Shown one piece after another: positions 1 to 10,842 of a DNA stretch of 64,000 nt. A program made the translations under genes and the position numbers. The notes under the pieces are model-generated. The model saw only the letters and a list, made by a program, of their open reading frames with translations, had not been told where the DNA came from and did no database searches. Origin of the DNA: Neisseria sicca (GTDB lineage: Bacteria > Pseudomonadota > Gammaproteobacteria > Burkholderiales > Neisseriaceae); contig NZ_POXG01000007.1 of assembly GCF_003044565.1 (NCBI RefSeq), positions 84,954 to 148,953 of the forward strand. The letters run 5' to 3'. Positions within the stretch are counted from its first letter, which is position 1. Each line of letters begins with the position of its first letter.

Positions 1-378
1 GCGCTAAACCGAGCTTTAGAACCGATACGCGAAAAATATCCGCGCGAGAATATGGGCGGCATCACCCGCGAACAGATGTATTATTGGTCGAGAAGATGGG
101 ACGGCTGGGAAGTGGAAGAAAAAGACGGCAAGCGGATCTACACCCAAGCGCCGCAAGAAATCATCGGCGTCGAGGAAGAGCCTGTTCCGATTTCAGGTAT
201 GTGGAAAATCACCAGCTTTGACGGTGAAACCCGCCATTTCAATAAAGGCGAGATCTTCCCCGAAGGAGAAGGAGTTCGGACGCAAGATGTACTTCTCGGA
301 CCCCAAATGGGGCTGACCATTTGGGAGCTGGTCAAAGGCGACCACAACGAGCCTTTGCGCAGAAAGGCAATGTGGTAG
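1..378 (+). CDS. 3' end of an unrecognised gene (5' truncated by window)
   Basis: The reading frame is open from the first base, with no start codon before an internal ATG at 52, and ends at a TAG at 376-378. The gene therefore most likely begins outside the window. The visible C-terminal part of about 125 residues is hydrophilic and rich in Trp, Glu and Gly (YYWSRRWDGWEVEEKDGK, then GMWKITSFDGETRHFNKGE). It shows no signal peptide or membrane segment. I do not recognise the family. The Trp-rich, acidic make-up resembles small immunity proteins of polymorphic toxin systems, but that is only an impression. A DUS-like core (CGTCTGAAA) lies about 50 bp downstream, just before yggX. Confidence 0.5.
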   Translation, partial: ALNRALEPIREKYPRENMGGITREQMYYWSRRWDGWEVEEKDGKRIYTQAPQEIIGVEEEPVPISGMWKITSFDGETRHFNKGEIFPEGEGVRTQDVLLGPQMGLTIWELVKGDHNEPLRRKAMW

Positions 379-459
379 GCAAGCGCCCTGCCTTTCCGAA
401 CGTCAGCCGATACGTTAAAATATGCCTCGTCTGAAACCCCGTTTTTAAGGAAAACCGCC

Positions 460-735
460 ATGACCCGTATGGTTCACTGCGTCAAACTCGGCAAAGAAGC
501 CGAAGGTATGAAATTCCCACCGCTGCCCAACGAATTAGGCAAGCGCATTTTTGAAAATGTATCCCAAGAAGCTTGGAATGCGTGGACACGCCATCAAACC
601 ATGCTGATTAACGAAAACCGTTTGAGCCTCGCCGACCCGCGTGCGCGCGAATATCTGGCACAACAAATGGAGCAGTATTTCTTCGGCGACGGCGCAGATG
701 CCGTTCAAGGTTATGTACCGCAAGAGCCAAAATAA
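460..735 (+). CDS. yggX: YggX family Fe(2+)-trafficking / oxidative damage protection protein
   Basis: A 91-residue protein, the usual size for the YggX family. It opens with [16 protein letters not shown] and carries the family pattern around [21 protein letters not shown] and [15 protein letters not shown]. The single Cys near the N-terminus is conserved in the family. YggX proteins are cytosolic and are thought to pass or buffer Fe(II) for Fe-S cluster repair under oxidative stress. The ATG at 460 is preceded by an AAGGA-type ribosome site. The gene stands alone and is closed by a DUS hairpin terminator. Assignment by family resemblance is strong. Confidence 0.93.
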   Translation: MTRMVHCVKLGKEAEGMKFPPLPNELGKRIFENVSQEAWNAWTRHQTMLINENRLSLADPRAREYLAQQMEQYFFGDGADAVQGYVPQEPK

Positions 736-750
736 CGCCATCATTTGCTC

Positions 751-794
751 AAAAGGTCGTCTGAAAACGAAAATCGGATTTCAGACGACCTTTT
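751..794 (+). terminator. DUS inverted-pair terminator after yggX
   Basis: AAAAGGTCGTCTGAAA faces TTTCAGACGACCTTTT across a 12-nt loop and is followed by T-rich sequence. Paired DUS acting as rho-independent terminators are well known in Neisseria. This one lies 15 bp after the yggX stop. Confidence 0.85.
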
Positions 795-828
795 GTATCA
801 ATAGACTTGCTGCAAAGCCATTTCATTT

Positions 829-935
829 TATAGTGGATTAACTTTAAATCAGGACAAGGCGACGAAGCCGCAGACAGTACAGATAGTACGGCAAGGCGAG
901 GCAACGCCGTACTGGTTTAAAGTTAATCCACTATA
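829..935. repeat. Correia repeat enclosed element (CREE), short form
   Basis: The 107-bp element is bounded by TATAGTGGATTA and its inverted copy TAATCCACTATA. It contains the typical CAGGACAAGGCGACGAAGCC, GACAGTACAGATAGTACGG and GGCGAGGCAACGCCGTACTG blocks. It lacks the internal block of about 50 bp present in the long form. These non-autonomous MITE-like elements are specific to Neisseria. Confidence 0.95.
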
Positions 936-1456
936 TTTCCGCTATTTCCGTATTTTCCCTATTCCTCTCCCCCGCAAAAGAGGATGAAAAATACCAAAAT
1001 CGCAACCGTTTATCAGCTTATCAAATTTACCACCAGCTTATTGCATCCTTTGGACAAGAGTTGACCGAATCGCAATAACCCATCAAAATTTGCCGTACTT
1101 CAATATAGGTTTCGCAAAAGCTCAAATGAATTTCTCCAACCATCTGTTTTCAGACGACCTCAACATGGTTTCTTTGACCTGCTGCACCCGACCTTTGTCC
1201 TGAATAAAGGGAGAAAACGTCGCGTAGGCCTTACCCACGGAAAGTGTTCAAAGAATTATTTATCTAACACCGGCTCCCCATACAAATATAAACCGATTTC
1301 CAATGATGCACATATCGATCTTTAACAGTAAGCAAGACCTAATAAAATTCAAAAACTCAATTCCATCCATGAAGTCTCGATTGTGCAAAATACCAATCAA
1401 CAGAATGCCCTATTTCTATTTGAATCCACCATAAATGCTTCAATGGGTTAAAAAAT
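936..1456. other. Non-coding or degenerate stretch between CREE and rpsJ terminator
   Basis: No complete gene is visible in about 520 bp. A frame without a start codon runs on the plus strand from inside the CREE to a TAA at 1076-1078. Its last part reads like protein ([20 protein letters not shown], then FGQELTESQ), so it may be the tail of a gene truncated by the CREE. One solitary DUS core (TTTCAGACGACCT) lies near 1149. The rest is AT-rich without recognisable features. Confidence 0.4.
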
Positions 1457-1458
1457 AA

Positions 1459-1487
1459 AAAGCCGAACGGATAAACCATTCGGCTTT
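1459..1487 (-). terminator. Rho-independent terminator after rpsJ
   Basis: AAAGCCGAACGG pairs with CCATTCGGCTTT (one mismatch) around a 5-nt loop. On the minus strand it is followed by a T-rich tract. It lies 17 bp beyond the rpsJ stop and appears to end the str operon transcript. Confidence 0.85.
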
Positions 1488-1503
1488 CTATCAAAAGCAA
1501 CGA

Positions 1504-1815
1504 TTATTGAACTTTAATTTCTACATCAACACCGGCCGGCAAGTCCAGTTTCATCAGTGCGTCGGTAGTTTTGTCAGTCCAGTCCACGATGTCCATCAGG
1601 CGCAAGTGGGTGCGGATTTCCAATTGTTCACGAGAAGTTTTGTTCACGTGTGGAGAACGCAGAATGTTGAAACGCTCGATTTTAGTCGGCAACGGAATCG
1701 GACCTTTTACAACGGCACCGGTACGTTTTGCAGTTTCAACGATTTCTTGAGCAGAACGGTCGATCAGGCTGTAATCATAAGCTTTCAGGCGGATACGGAT
1801 TTTTTGGTTTGCCAT
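1504..1815 (-). CDS. rpsJ: 30S ribosomal protein S10 (NusE)
   Basis: A 103-residue protein starting [20 protein letters not shown], the standard S10 length and N-terminus, with the conserved GPIPLPTK and [11 protein letters not shown] segments. S10 is part of the 30S head and, as NusE, pairs with NusB in transcription antitermination. It lies 17 bp downstream of tufA and is the last gene of the str operon here. A terminator follows at once. Usually rpsJ opens the S10 operon (rplC, rplD and so on), but no such gene follows within the 1.5 kb available. Instead yggX lies on the other strand. Confidence 0.98.
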   Translation of the reverse strand: MANQKIRIRLKAYDYSLIDRSAQEIVETAKRTGAVVKGPIPLPTKIERFNILRSPHVNKTSREQLEIRTHLRLMDIVDWTDKTTDALMKLDLPAGVDVEIKVQ

Positions 1816-1832
1816 TTATCGATATCCTTCAA

Positions 1833-3017
1833 TTAAGCGATGATAGAAGAAACCACACCTGCACCTACGGTACGACCACCTTCGCGAATCGCAAAGCGCA
1901 GACCTTCTTCCATAGCGATAGGTGCAATCAGTTCTACAGTGATGGCTACGTTCTCACCAGGCATAACCATTTCTACACCTTCTTCCAAAGTAACCGCGCC
2001 GGTTACGTCGGTAGTACGGAAGTAGAATTGTGGACGGTAGTTAGCGAAGAACGGAGTATGACGGCCACCCTCTTCTTTGCTCAATACGTACACTTCCGCT
2101 TTGAATTTGGTGTGCGGAGTGATGGTACCCGGTTTAGCCAATACTTGACCGCGTTCCACTTCTTCGCGTTTGGTACCGCGCAGCAATACGCCTACGTTGT
2201 CACCGGCTTGACCTTCGTCCAGCAGTTTGCGGAACATCTCAACACCGGTACAAGTGGTTTTTTGGGTTTCTTTCAGACCTACGATTTCGATCTCGTCACC
2301 AACGTGGATGACACCGCGCTCTACACGGCCGGTTACTACTGTACCGCGACCGGAGATGGAGAATACGTCTTCGATAGGCAACAGGAAAGGTTTGTCCACG
2401 GCACGCTCTGGAGTCGGGATGTAGCTGTCCAATGCGGCAGCCAGTTCGAAGATTTTTTCTTCGTAAGCGGCGTCGCCTTCCAAGGCTTTCAGTGCAGAAC
2501 CTTGTACGATCGGGCAGTCGTCGCCTGGGAAGTCGTAGCTTGACAGCAAGTCACGGATTTCCATTTCAACCAGTTCCAACAGCTCGGCATCGTCAACCAT
2601 GTCGCATTTGTTCATGAACACGATGATGTAAGGTACGCCTACTTGGCGGGCCAACAGGATGTGTTCGCGGGTTTGCGGCATAGGACCGTCGGCAGCGGAA
2701 CATACCAAGATTGCGCCGTCCATTTGTGCGGCACCGGTAATCATGTTTTTAACGTAGTCGGCGTGACCCGGGCAGTCTACGTGTGCGTAGTGGCGGGTTT
2801 CGGTTTCGTATTCTACGTGTGAGGTATTAATGGTAATACCGCGGGCTTTTTCTTCGGGAGCGTTGTCGATTTGGTCGTAAGCTTTTGCAGCACCGCCGAA
2901 TTTTTTAGCTAAAATAGTAGTCAAAGCAGCAGTCAGAGTGGTTTTACCATGGTCAACGTGACCGATGGTGCCAACGTTTACGTGCGGTTTGCTACGTTCA
3001 AATTTTTCCTTAGCCAT
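1833..3017 (-). CDS. tufA: Elongation factor Tu, copy A
   Basis: A 394-residue EF-Tu that delivers aminoacyl-tRNA to the ribosome. The GTPase motifs are all present: G1 GHVDHGKTT (about residues 18-26), G3 DCPGHADY and G4 NKCDMVDD. Domains 2 and 3 follow at full length. It sits between fusA and rpsJ in the str operon. The protein is identical to the second copy at 18652-19836. The two DNA sequences match from the stop codon up to codon 2, where GCT here is GCA in tufB; the flanks differ completely. That pattern indicates continuing gene conversion between the copies. Confidence 0.99.
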   Translation of the reverse strand: MAKEKFERSKPHVNVGTIGHVDHGKTTLTAALTTILAKKFGGAAKAYDQIDNAPEEKARGITINTSHVEYETETRHYAHVDCPGHADYVKNMITGAAQMDGAILVCSAADGPMPQTREHILLARQVGVPYIIVFMNKCDMVDDAELLELVEMEIRDLLSSYDFPGDDCPIVQGSALKALEGDAAYEEKIFELAAALDSYIPTPERAVDKPFLLPIEDVFSISGRGTVVTGRVERGVIHVGDEIEIVGLKETQKTTCTGVEMFRKLLDEGQAGDNVGVLLRGTKREEVERGQVLAKPGTITPHTKFKAEVYVLSKEEGGRHTPFFANYRPQFYFRTTDVTGAVTLEEGVEMVMPGENVAITVELIAPIAMEEGLRFAIREGGRTVGAGVVSSIIA

Positions 3018-3056
3018 GAGCTAATTCCTTTACATTAAAGATCGATTAAAGAACAG

Positions 3057-3095
3057 AGGTCGTCTGAAAAATCATTTCAGCCTTTCAGACGACCT
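3057..3095 (-). repeat. DUS inverted pair between fusA and tufA
   Basis: AGGTCGTCTGAAA and TTTCAGACGACCT face each other in the 88-bp gap between fusA and tufA. The resulting RNA hairpin lies inside an operon, so it could attenuate read-through into tufA, mark a processing site, or serve only for DNA uptake. Confidence 0.8.
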
Positions 3096-3105
3096 ATTTG
3101 CCTGA

Positions 3106-5211
3106 TTAGCCTTTACGGGCTTCAGTTACAGCAGCAGCTACGTGGGCAGGAGCTTCAGAATATTTCTTGAACTCCATAGAGTAAGTTGCGCGGCCTTGGG
3201 TTGCAGAACGCAGGTCGGTAGAATAACCAAACATTTCTGCCAGAGGTACTTCGGCACGGACTTTTTTACCGCCAATACCGTCATCATCCATACCCAATAC
3301 AACGCCACGACGACGGTTCAAGTCGCCCATTACGTCACCCATGTATTCTTCAGGAGTTTCCACTTCAACTGCCATGATCGGCTCAAGCAGAGCAGGATTG
3401 GCTTTACGCATACCTTCTTTGAAGGCTTGAGAAGCAGCCAATTCGAAGGCCAGCTGAGAGGAGTCAACGTCGTGTGAAGAACCGAAGATCAAACGTACGC
3501 GTACATCAACTACAGGGTAGCCTGCAACGATACCGTTAGGCAGGGTATCGCGGATACCTTTATCCACAGACGGAATGAATTCGCGAGGAATCACACCACC
3601 TTTAATTTCGTCGATAAATTCGTAACCTGCACCACCCGGTTCCATAGGTTCCATTTTAATCACAACGTGACCGTATTGACCTTTACCACCGGATTGTTTA
3701 GCGTGTTTATATTCGGCTTCGACTTCTTTGCGGATGGTTTCGCGGTAAGCCACTTGAGGCGCACCGATATTTGCTTCCACGCCAAATTCGCGTTTCATAC
3801 GGTCAACAATAATTTCCAAGTGCAGCTCACCCATACCCGAAATAATGGTTTGACCGGATTCCTCGTCTGTACGAACGCGGAAAGAAGGGTCTTCTTTAGC
3901 CAGACGGTTCAGGGCAATACCCATTTTCTCTTGGTCGGCTTTGGTTTTCGGCTCAACGGCAATATGGATTACCGGCTCAGGGAATTCCATGCGTTCCAAG
4001 ATAATTGGCGCGCTTTCTGCACACAAGGTTTCACCGGTAGTAACGTCTTTCAGACCGATAGCAGCTGCGATGTCGCCAGCGCGTACTTCTTCAATTTCAG
4101 TACGGTCTGCAGCAGTCATTTGTACCAAACGGCCGATACGTTCACGAGTGCCTTTCACAGAGTTCAATACGGTATCACCGGACTTCACGACACCGGAGTA
4201 AACGCGAATGAAAGTCAGTTGACCAACGTATTTGTCGTTCAACATTTTGAACGCCAATGCAGAGAATTTCTCTTCATCGCTGGCTTGACGGCTGTCGGCC
4301 TCTTCAGTGTTAGGGTTAACACCTTGAACAGGAGGAATATCGGTAGGAGCAGGCAGCAATTCTACAACTGCGTCCAACATACGTTGAACACCTTTGTTTT
4401 TAAATGCAGAACCACACAACATAGGTTGGATTTCGCCTGCCAGAGTACGTTGACGCAAACCGCCTACGATTTCTTCCTCAGTCAGCTCGTCGCCGCCCAA
4501 GTATTTGTCCATCAATTCTTCGCTGGCTTCTGCCGCAGCTTCAATCATGTTTTGACGCCATTCTTCAGCAGTTTCAACCAACTCGGCAGGAATATCGCCA
4601 TAGGTAAAGGTCGTACCTTTGTCAGCTTCGTTCCAGATGATAGATTTCATTTTCAGCAGGTCAACAACGCCGCTGAAGCTATCTTCTGCACCAACCGGGA
4701 TTACGATAGGTACAGGGTTTGCGCGCAAACGGGTTTTCATTTGCTCGACAACGCGGAAGAAGTTGGCACCCTGACGGTCCATTTTGTTTACAAACGCCAA
4801 GCGCGGTACTTGGTATTTGTTAGCTTGACGCCATACGGTTTCAGATTGTGGCTGAACACCGCCCACTGCGCAGTAAACCATTACCGCACCGTCCAATACA
4901 CGCATAGAGCGCTCCACCTCTACGGTAAAGTCAACGTGTCCCGGTGTGTCGATGATGTTGAAGCGGTGTTCGGGGAATTGTTTCGCCATACCGGACCAGT
5001 AGGAAGTTACGGCAGCAGAAGTAATGGTAATACCACGCTCTTGCTCTTGTTCCATGTAGTCGGTAGTAGCCGCACCGTCATGTACCTCGCCCAATTTGTG
5101 GGTCAAACCAGTATAGAACAAAATACGTTCTGTAGTAGTGGTTTTACCCGCGTCGATATGAGCGGAAATACCGATGTTGCGGTACAGGCTGATCGGGGTC
5201 TTACGAGCCAT
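3106..5211 (-). CDS. fusA: Elongation factor G
   Basis: A 701-residue translocation GTPase. G1 [15 protein letters not shown], switch [10 protein letters not shown] and G4 [10 protein letters not shown] are present. The conserved C-terminal domains IV and V follow ([26 protein letters not shown]). Length and start ([20 protein letters not shown]) match bacterial EF-G. It lies 18 bp downstream of rpsG in the str operon and is followed by a DUS hairpin and tufA. EF-G catalyses mRNA/tRNA movement on the ribosome and ribosome recycling. Confidence 0.99.
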   Translation of the reverse strand: MARKTPISLYRNIGISAHIDAGKTTTTERILFYTGLTHKLGEVHDGAATTDYMEQEQERGITITSAAVTSYWSGMAKQFPEHRFNIIDTPGHVDFTVEVERSMRVLDGAVMVYCAVGGVQPQSETVWRQANKYQVPRLAFVNKMDRQGANFFRVVEQMKTRLRANPVPIVIPVGAEDSFSGVVDLLKMKSIIWNEADKGTTFTYGDIPAELVETAEEWRQNMIEAAAEASEELMDKYLGGDELTEEEIVGGLRQRTLAGEIQPMLCGSAFKNKGVQRMLDAVVELLPAPTDIPPVQGVNPNTEEADSRQASDEEKFSALAFKMLNDKYVGQLTFIRVYSGVVKSGDTVLNSVKGTRERIGRLVQMTAADRTEIEEVRAGDIAAAIGLKDVTTGETLCAESAPIILERMEFPEPVIHIAVEPKTKADQEKMGIALNRLAKEDPSFRVRTDEESGQTIISGMGELHLEIIVDRMKREFGVEANIGAPQVAYRETIRKEVEAEYKHAKQSGGKGQYGHVVIKMEPMEPGGAGYEFIDEIKGGVIPREFIPSVDKGIRDTLPNGIVAGYPVVDVRVRLIFGSSHDVDSSQLAFELAASQAFKEGMRKANPALLEPIMAVEVETPEEYMGDVMGDLNRRRGVVLGMDDDGIGGKKVRAEVPLAEMFGYSTDLRSATQGRATYSMEFKKYSEAPAHVAAAVTEARKG

Positions 5212-5229
5212 TTTATTAGCCTTTCAAAA

Positions 5230-5700
5230 TTAGAAACGGAAGTGAGAGAATGCTTTGTTGGCTTCAGCCATGCGGTGTACTTCTTCACGTTTTTTCAACG
5301 CACCGCCGCGACCTTCGGACGCATCAATCAACTCGCCTGCCAAACGCAGGTCCATGGATTTCTCACCACGTTTGCGGGCCGCATCGCGAACCCAGCGCAT
5401 TGCAAGAGCCAGACGGCGTGAAGGACGAACCTCAACAGGAACTTGGTAGTTTGCACCACCTACACGGCGGCTTTTCACTTCCACGATAGGTTTGGCGTTT
5501 GCAATGGCTTCGTTGAATACTTCGATTGCTGCTTTGCCGGTTTTTTTCTCGATTTGCTCCAACGCACCGTAAACGATACGTTCGGCAACAGATTTTTTAC
5601 CGTCAATCATCAATACGTTCATGAATTTAGTCAGCTCGACGCTGCCGAATTTAGGATCAGGCAATACATCGCGCTTGGGGACTTCTCTACGTCTTGGCAT
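5230..5700 (-). CDS. rpsG: 30S ribosomal protein S7
   Basis: A 156-residue S7. I chose the ATG at 5700, giving [20 protein letters not shown], because this is the conserved start. An upstream in-frame start would add 11 unrelated residues. A purine-rich ribosome site (AAAGGAAAT on the minus strand) lies just before 5700. S7 nucleates assembly of the 30S head and lies near the tRNA exit site. In E. coli it represses the str operon through the rpsL-rpsG spacer. Here that spacer is 117 bp, long enough to hold such a site. Confidence 0.98.
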   Translation of the reverse strand: MPRRREVPKRDVLPDPKFGSVELTKFMNVLMIDGKKSVAERIVYGALEQIEKKTGKAAIEVFNEAIANAKPIVEVKSRRVGGANYQVPVEVRPSRRLALAMRWVRDAARKRGEKSMDLRLAGELIDASEGRGGALKKREEVHRMAEANKAFSHFRF

Positions 5701-5817
5701 TTTAATTTCCTTTAATCTATTCAGTTGGGTCAATTCCCATGAATACCCAAAAGAGCATTCACTTACTCGGCCGTTGTTCAGCTTAGGCGGCCGACGTGCC
5801 TATTTAAGTCCCTGCAA

Positions 5818-6189
5818 TTATTTAGGACGCTTAGCACCGTATTTAGAACGGGCTTGTTTACGGTCTTTGACACCTGCAGTATCCAAGGAACCGCGTACAG
5901 TGTGGTAACGTACACCCGGCAAGTCTTTTACACGACCACCGCGAATCAGTACGACGCTGTGCTCTTGCAGGTTGTGGCCTTCACCGCCGATGTATGAAAT
6001 GACTTCAAAACCGTTGGTCAGGCGAACTTTACATACTTTACGCAATGCAGAGTTAGGTTTTTTAGGGGTAGTTGTGTATACACGGGTGCATACGCCGCGT
6101 TTTTGCGGGCAAGCTTCCAGTGCAGGCACTTTGTTCACGTACACAGGCTTTTGACGGCCTTTGCGTACCAATTGGTTGATAGTTGGCAT
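5818..6189 (-). CDS. rpsL: 30S ribosomal protein S12
   Basis: A 123-residue S12 beginning [20 protein letters not shown]. The start at 6189 is chosen over an upstream in-frame codon because it gives the family N-terminus and follows an AGGA-type ribosome site. Both loops where streptomycin-resistance substitutions usually occur carry the wild-type Lys ([12 protein letters not shown] and [13 protein letters not shown]). S12 sits at the decoding centre. It is the first gene of the str operon (rpsL-rpsG-fusA-tufA-rpsJ) and has its own promoter and a leader hairpin upstream. Confidence 0.98.
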   Translation of the reverse strand: MPTINQLVRKGRQKPVYVNKVPALEACPQKRGVCTRVYTTTPKKPNSALRKVCKVRLTNGFEVISYIGGEGHNLQEHSVVLIRGGRVKDLPGVRYHTVRGSLDTAGVKDRKQARSKYGAKRPK

Positions 6190-6215
6190 ATTTTCTCGTC
6201 CTGTTGAGTTAAATA

Positions 6216-6238
6216 CTTGCCGACACCATGTCGGCAAG
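6216..6238 (-). promoter_or_regulatory. Leader hairpin at predicted 5' end of the str operon mRNA
   Basis: CTTGCCGACA and TGTCGGCAAG form a perfect 10-bp stem with a 3-nt loop. It lies 26 bp upstream of rpsL and begins about 7 nt after the -10 box, so the transcript probably starts at or next to the stem. It could stabilise the mRNA 5' end or serve as a control site. Confidence 0.75.
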
Positions 6239-6244
6239 ATTGGA

Positions 6245-6274
6245 ATTATATTTTTATTGCAAGAGTTTAGTCAA
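6245..6274 (-). promoter_or_regulatory. Sigma70-type promoter of the str operon
   Basis: On the minus strand TTGACT (6269-6274) and TATAAT (6245-6250) are separated by 18 bp. The boxes lie immediately upstream of the leader hairpin and rpsL. Confidence 0.8.
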
Positions 6275-6330
6275 GCAAACAGCAGATAAAAGTTGGTATT
6301 TTGTATTTACTAAGAACTATTTAGCAACTG

Positions 6331-6389
6331 AGGTCGTCTGAAATGGATAAAGAGTTTTCAAACTCTGCGCTCCCTATTTCAGACGACCT
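6331..6389. repeat. DUS inverted pair between rpoC and rpsL
   Basis: AGGTCGTCTGAAAT and ATTTCAGACGACCT are separated by about 30 bp. The pair lies downstream of the rpoC terminator and upstream of the rpsL promoter, so it may be a back-up terminator or only an uptake site. Confidence 0.75.
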
Positions 6390-6482
6390 TTATCAAAAAT
6401 AAGTCGGTTCGCAACTCTTAAGGACTGCCCTTCCTCCCGTACTTTTCACGACAACCTTGACAAGCCACACCGGTCGTCTGAA

Positions 6483-6521
6483 AAAGAAAACCGCAAGCTG
6501 TGTTGGCTTGCGGTTTTCTTT
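6483..6521 (-). terminator. Rho-independent terminator of the rplJL-rpoBC transcript
   Basis: AAAGAAAACCGCAAGC pairs perfectly with GCTTGCGGTTTTCTTT (16 bp, 7-nt loop). On the minus strand it runs into TTTTTC, part of a solitary DUS. It lies 19 bp beyond the rpoC stop. Confidence 0.92.
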
Positions 6522-6540
6522 CAAACAAATATCCCATGGA

Positions 6541-9500
6541 TTATTCATCTGTCGCTTCGATTTCGGAAGTTTCTTGCTCCGCTTCTTGCCATTGCTGGCG
6601 GCGGCTGCGGTGGTAAGTCAAACCGGTACCGGCAGGAATCAGACGACCTACGATTACGTTCTCTTTCAGACCGCGCAACTCGTCTTGCTTGCCCATGATG
6701 GCGGCTTCGGTCAGAACGCGGGTCGTTTCTTGGAACGATGCGGCAGAAATGAAGCTGTCAGTAGACAGAGAGGCTTTGGTAATGCCCAACAATACGTTTT
6801 CGTAACGTGCCGGCTCTTTACCTTCCTCCAACGCTTTTTCATTGGCTGTCATCACATCGCCGCGTTCGACTTGCTCACCGGTAATGAATTCGGTTTCACC
6901 TGAATCGACAATATTCACACGGCGCAGCATTTGACGGATGATGACTTCGATATGTTTATCAGAAATCTTCACACCTTGCAGACGGTAAACCTCCTGCACC
7001 TCTTGGACAATGTAGCGTGCCAATGCTTCGATGCCTTGCAAACGCAGGATATCATGCGGATCGACAGCTCCGTCAACGATGGTTTCGCCGCGGTTTACCA
7101 CTTGACCGTCGTGTACCAAAATTTGTTTCTCTTTGGAAATCAAAGTCTCGTATGCCACACCATCCACGTCAGTGATAATCAGACGTTGCTTGCCTTTGGT
7201 CTCCTTACCAAAAGAAACGGTACCAGTAATTTCTGCCAGCATACCTGCATCTTTCGGCACGCGTGCTTCAAACAGCTCGGCAACGCGCGGCAGACCACCG
7301 GTAATGTCGCGGGTTTTGGAAGAGGCTTGCGGGATACGCGCCAATACGTCACCTTTACCGATTTCCTGACCTTCGCGTACGGTAATCACTGCGCCCACTG
7401 GGAACGCCATAGATACCGGAGTGGAAGTACCCGGGATGCAGATTTCCAAACCGTTTTCATCCAAGAGTTTCACAGTCGGACGCAGCAGTTTGGATGCGCT
7501 TCCGGAGCGGCGTTTGCCGTCAATAACTACCAAAGTGGACAAACCAGTTACATCGTCAGTTTGTTTGGCAACGGTTACACCCTCTTCCACATTCTCGAAT
7601 TTCACCCAACCTGCATGTTCGGTAATCATCGGACGGGTATGCGGATCCCAGGTTGCCAATGTTTGACCGGCTTTAATGGCTTCACCGTCTTGAACCATCA
7701 AAATCGCACCGTAAGGCACTTTGTGGCGTTCGCGCTCACGACCGATGTCATCATGAATAACGACTTCGCAAGAGCGGCCGATGACAACCAATTCGCCTTT
7801 GTTATTGGCAACATAACGCATTTGGCTGCTGAATCGTGCCGTACCGTTGGATTTGGCTTCAACTTGACTGGCTGCTGCCGCACGGGATGCCGCACCACCG
7901 ATGTGGAACGTACGCATGGTCAACTGGGTACCCGGTTCACCGATAGACTGAGCCGCAATGACGCCGACTGCTTCACCGGCATTAACCAGTTTACCGCGTG
8001 CCAAGTCGCGACCGTAACAGTGCGCGCACAAGCCATGGCGGGTTTTACAAGTAATCGGGGTACGGACCTTGACTTCATCGACACCGGATTGGTCAATCAT
8101 ATCCACCAGTTTTTCAGTCAACAACGTACCGGCTTCAACCAAGGTTTCGCCACTTGACGGATCGACAACGTCAGACGCGGTAACACGACCCAAAATACGA
8201 TCGCGCAATGCTTCAATCACATCACCGCCTTGCACAACTGCCTTCATGACAAAGCCGTCTGTAGTGCCACAATCGTCTTCAACAACGACCAAGTCTTGAG
8301 TTACGTCTACCAGACGACGGGTCAGGTAACCGGAGTTCGCAGTTTTCAATGCGGTATCCGCCAAACCCTTACGCGCACCGTGGGTCGCAATAAAGTATTG
8401 CAATACGGTCAGACCTTCGCGGAAGTTTGAGGTAATCGGCGTTTCAATAATCGAGCCGTCAGGTTTAGCCATCAGACCACGCATACCGGACAACTGTTTA
8501 ATCTGAGCCGCAGAACCACGGGCACCAGAGTCTGCCATCATATAGATGGAGTTGAATGACTCTTGATCGACTTCGTTGCCGTCACGGTCGATAACTTTCT
8601 GTTTAGACAAGTTATCCATCATCGCTTTAGCAATTTTATCGCCGGCACGACCCCAAATATCCACCACTTTGTTGTAGCGTTCGCCGTTGGTGACCAAACC
8701 TTGACGGTATTGGTCTTCGATTTCTTTAACCTCGGCATTAGCTTCAGCCAACAAGGCCGCTTTTTCTTTCGGAATTTCCATGTCGTCAACAGCAATGGAA
8801 ATACCGCCTTTGGCTGCGAATCCGAAACCGGTGTACATCAAGTGGTCGGCGAAGATAACCGTATCGCGCAAACCGCATAGGCGGAACGATGCGTTAATCA
8901 GCTTAGAAATTTCTTTTTTCTTCAGCGCTTTGTTGATGTATTCGAACGGCAGGCCTTTAGGCAGGATTTCGCTCAACAATGCACGACCGACAGTCGTTTC
9001 GTAGCGGGTAACGACAGGCTCAAATTCACCAGCTTCGTTTTTCACCCATTCGCGCAGACGTACGGTGATTTTCGTACCCAGCTCAACCTGTTTGGTATGG
9101 TATGCACGATGCACTTCTTTCACATCAGCAAACAGACTGCCCTCACCTTTGGCATTGATGCGGTCGCGGGTCATGTAGTACAGACCCAATACAATGTCTT
9201 GGGAAGGTACGATAATCGGTTCGCCGTTGGCAGGAGACAATACGTTGTTTGAAGCCAGCATCAGGGTGCGCGCTTCCATTTGCGCTTCCAAGCTCAATGG
9301 AACGTGTACCGCCATTTGGTCACCGTCAAAGTCGGCGTTAAACGCGGCACATACCAACGGATGCAGCTGAATGGCTTTACCTTCAATCAGGATGGGTTCA
9401 AACGCTTGAATACCCAAACGGTGCAGGGTCGGCGCACGATTCAGCATAATAGGATGTTCGCGAATGACTTCTTCCAAGATGTCCCATACTTCAGGTACTT

Positions 9501-10716
9501 CTTGCTCTACCAATTTTTTCGCTGCTTTAACGGTAGAAGCTAAACCTTGTTTTTCCAGTTTATGGAAAATGAACGGCTTGAACAGTTCCAAAGCCATTTT
9601 TTTCGGCAAACCACATTGGTGCAGACGCAGGTATGGACCTACGGTAATCACGGAACGACCGGAGTAGTCCACACGTTTACCCAGCAGGTTTTGACGGAAA
9701 CGACCGCCCTTACCTTTAATCATGTCGGCCAATGATTTCAGCGGACGTTTGTTGGCACCGGTCATGGCTTTACCGCGACGGCCGTTATCCAACAGCGAGT
9801 CAACCGCTTCTTGCAACATACGTTTTTCGTTGCGAACAATGATGTCAGGAGCGTGCAGTTCCAGCAGGCGTTTCAGACGGTTGTTACGGTTGATGACGCG
9901 ACGGTACAAATCGTTCAAATCGGAAGTGGCAAAACGACCACCGTCCAACGGAACCAGAGGACGCAAATCAGGCGGCAATACCGGCAACACGTCCATAATC
10001 ATCCACTCCAGTTTCATACCGGAACGATGGAAGGCTTCCAATACTTTCAAACGTTTTGCGATTTTTTTGATTTTGGTATCTGAACCGGTCGACTCAAGCT
10101 CTTGGCGCAGAATTTCGATTTCGCCTGCTACATCCAAGGTGCGCAACAATTCGCGGATACCTTCCGCACCCATTTTGGCATCGAAATCGTCGCCGTATTC
10201 GTCCAGTTTGTTGTAGTAGTCATCTTCAGTCAGCAATTGACGGCGTTGCAGCGGAGTCATGCCGGGGTCGGTCACAACAAATGCTTCAAAGTACAATACG
10301 CGCTCGATGTCGCGCAAAGTCATGTCCAACACCATACCCAAACGAGAAGGCAGGGATTTCAAGAACCAAATGTGTGCCACAGGTGCGGCCAATTCGATAT
10401 GACCCATGCGTTCGCGGCGTACTTTGGACAAAGTCACTTCAACGCCACATTTTTCACAGGTTACGCCTTTAAATTTCAAGCGTTTATATTTTCCGCACAA
10501 GCATTCGTAGTCTTTGACCGGACCAAAGATTTTGGCGCAGAACAGACCGTCACGCTCAGGTTTGAACGTACGATAGTTGATGGTTTCGGGCTTTTTAACT
10601 TCGCCGTAAGACCATGAGCGGATGGTTTCGGGAGAAGCAATGCCGATTTTGATGGCATCAAACTCTTCTTCCATGCCGGCAGTTTGCAACGGATTAAATA
10701 AGTTCAACAAATTCAT
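6541..10716 (-). CDS. rpoC: DNA-directed RNA polymerase subunit beta'
   Basis: A 1391-residue beta' subunit, the usual proteobacterial length. The N-terminal zinc-binding Cys cluster ([20 protein letters not shown], about residues 71-90), the catalytic Mg-binding motif NADFDGDQM (about 460-468) and the second Cys cluster ([13 protein letters not shown]) are intact. The subunit forms the active centre and clamp with RpoB. rpoC follows rpoB after a 165-bp gap holding a DUS hairpin, and is closed by a strong terminator. Start [11 protein letters not shown] at 10716 follows an AAGGAG-type ribosome site. Confidence 0.99.
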   Translation of the reverse strand: MNLLNLFNPLQTAGMEEEFDAIKIGIASPETIRSWSYGEVKKPETINYRTFKPERDGLFCAKIFGPVKDYECLCGKYKRLKFKGVTCEKCGVEVTLSKVRRERMGHIELAAPVAHIWFLKSLPSRLGMVLDMTLRDIERVLYFEAFVVTDPGMTPLQRRQLLTEDDYYNKLDEYGDDFDAKMGAEGIRELLRTLDVAGEIEILRQELESTGSDTKIKKIAKRLKVLEAFHRSGMKLEWMIMDVLPVLPPDLRPLVPLDGGRFATSDLNDLYRRVINRNNRLKRLLELHAPDIIVRNEKRMLQEAVDSLLDNGRRGKAMTGANKRPLKSLADMIKGKGGRFRQNLLGKRVDYSGRSVITVGPYLRLHQCGLPKKMALELFKPFIFHKLEKQGLASTVKAAKKLVEQEVPEVWDILEEVIREHPIMLNRAPTLHRLGIQAFEPILIEGKAIQLHPLVCAAFNADFDGDQMAVHVPLSLEAQMEARTLMLASNNVLSPANGEPIIVPSQDIVLGLYYMTRDRINAKGEGSLFADVKEVHRAYHTKQVELGTKITVRLREWVKNEAGEFEPVVTRYETTVGRALLSEILPKGLPFEYINKALKKKEISKLINASFRLCGLRDTVIFADHLMYTGFGFAAKGGISIAVDDMEIPKEKAALLAEANAEVKEIEDQYRQGLVTNGERYNKVVDIWGRAGDKIAKAMMDNLSKQKVIDRDGNEVDQESFNSIYMMADSGARGSAAQIKQLSGMRGLMAKPDGSIIETPITSNFREGLTVLQYFIATHGARKGLADTALKTANSGYLTRRLVDVTQDLVVVEDDCGTTDGFVMKAVVQGGDVIEALRDRILGRVTASDVVDPSSGETLVEAGTLLTEKLVDMIDQSGVDEVKVRTPITCKTRHGLCAHCYGRDLARGKLVNAGEAVGVIAAQSIGEPGTQLTMRTFHIGGAASRAAAASQVEAKSNGTARFSSQMRYVANNKGELVVIGRSCEVVIHDDIGRERERHKVPYGAILMVQDGEAIKAGQTLATWDPHTRPMITEHAGWVKFENVEEGVTVAKQTDDVTGLSTLVVIDGKRRSGSASKLLRPTVKLLDENGLEICIPGTSTPVSMAFPVGAVITVREGQEIGKGDVLARIPQASSKTRDITGGLPRVAELFEARVPKDAGMLAEITGTVSFGKETKGKQRLIITDVDGVAYETLISKEKQILVHDGQVVNRGETIVDGAVDPHDILRLQGIEALARYIVQEVQEVYRLQGVKISDKHIEVIIRQMLRRVNIVDSGETEFITGEQVERGDVMTANEKALEEGKEPARYENVLLGITKASLSTDSFISAASFQETTRVLTEAAIMGKQDELRGLKENVIVGRLIPAGTGLTYHRSRRQQWQEAEQETSEIEATDE

Positions 10717-10842
10717 TTTTGCTCCTTGAAGGAAGTATTTTTACTGCGTAGCGGATTTTCGATATTGGAAACGGTACGTTGCGGTTTCAGACGAACTGAT
10801 ATTTTCAGATTTCGATTAATTCATTCTTATTCTGCAACCGCT

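Noticed and set aside
3667..5421. 584-codon open frame on the plus strand opposite fusA and rpsG
   Set aside because: It is the antisense of two highly conserved genes. Its translation is rich in Phe, Cys, His and Gln as expected for a shadow frame, and no ribosome site or homology is visible.
6931..8157. 408-codon plus-strand frame opposite rpoC
   Set aside because: Antisense shadow of rpoC with no family resemblance.
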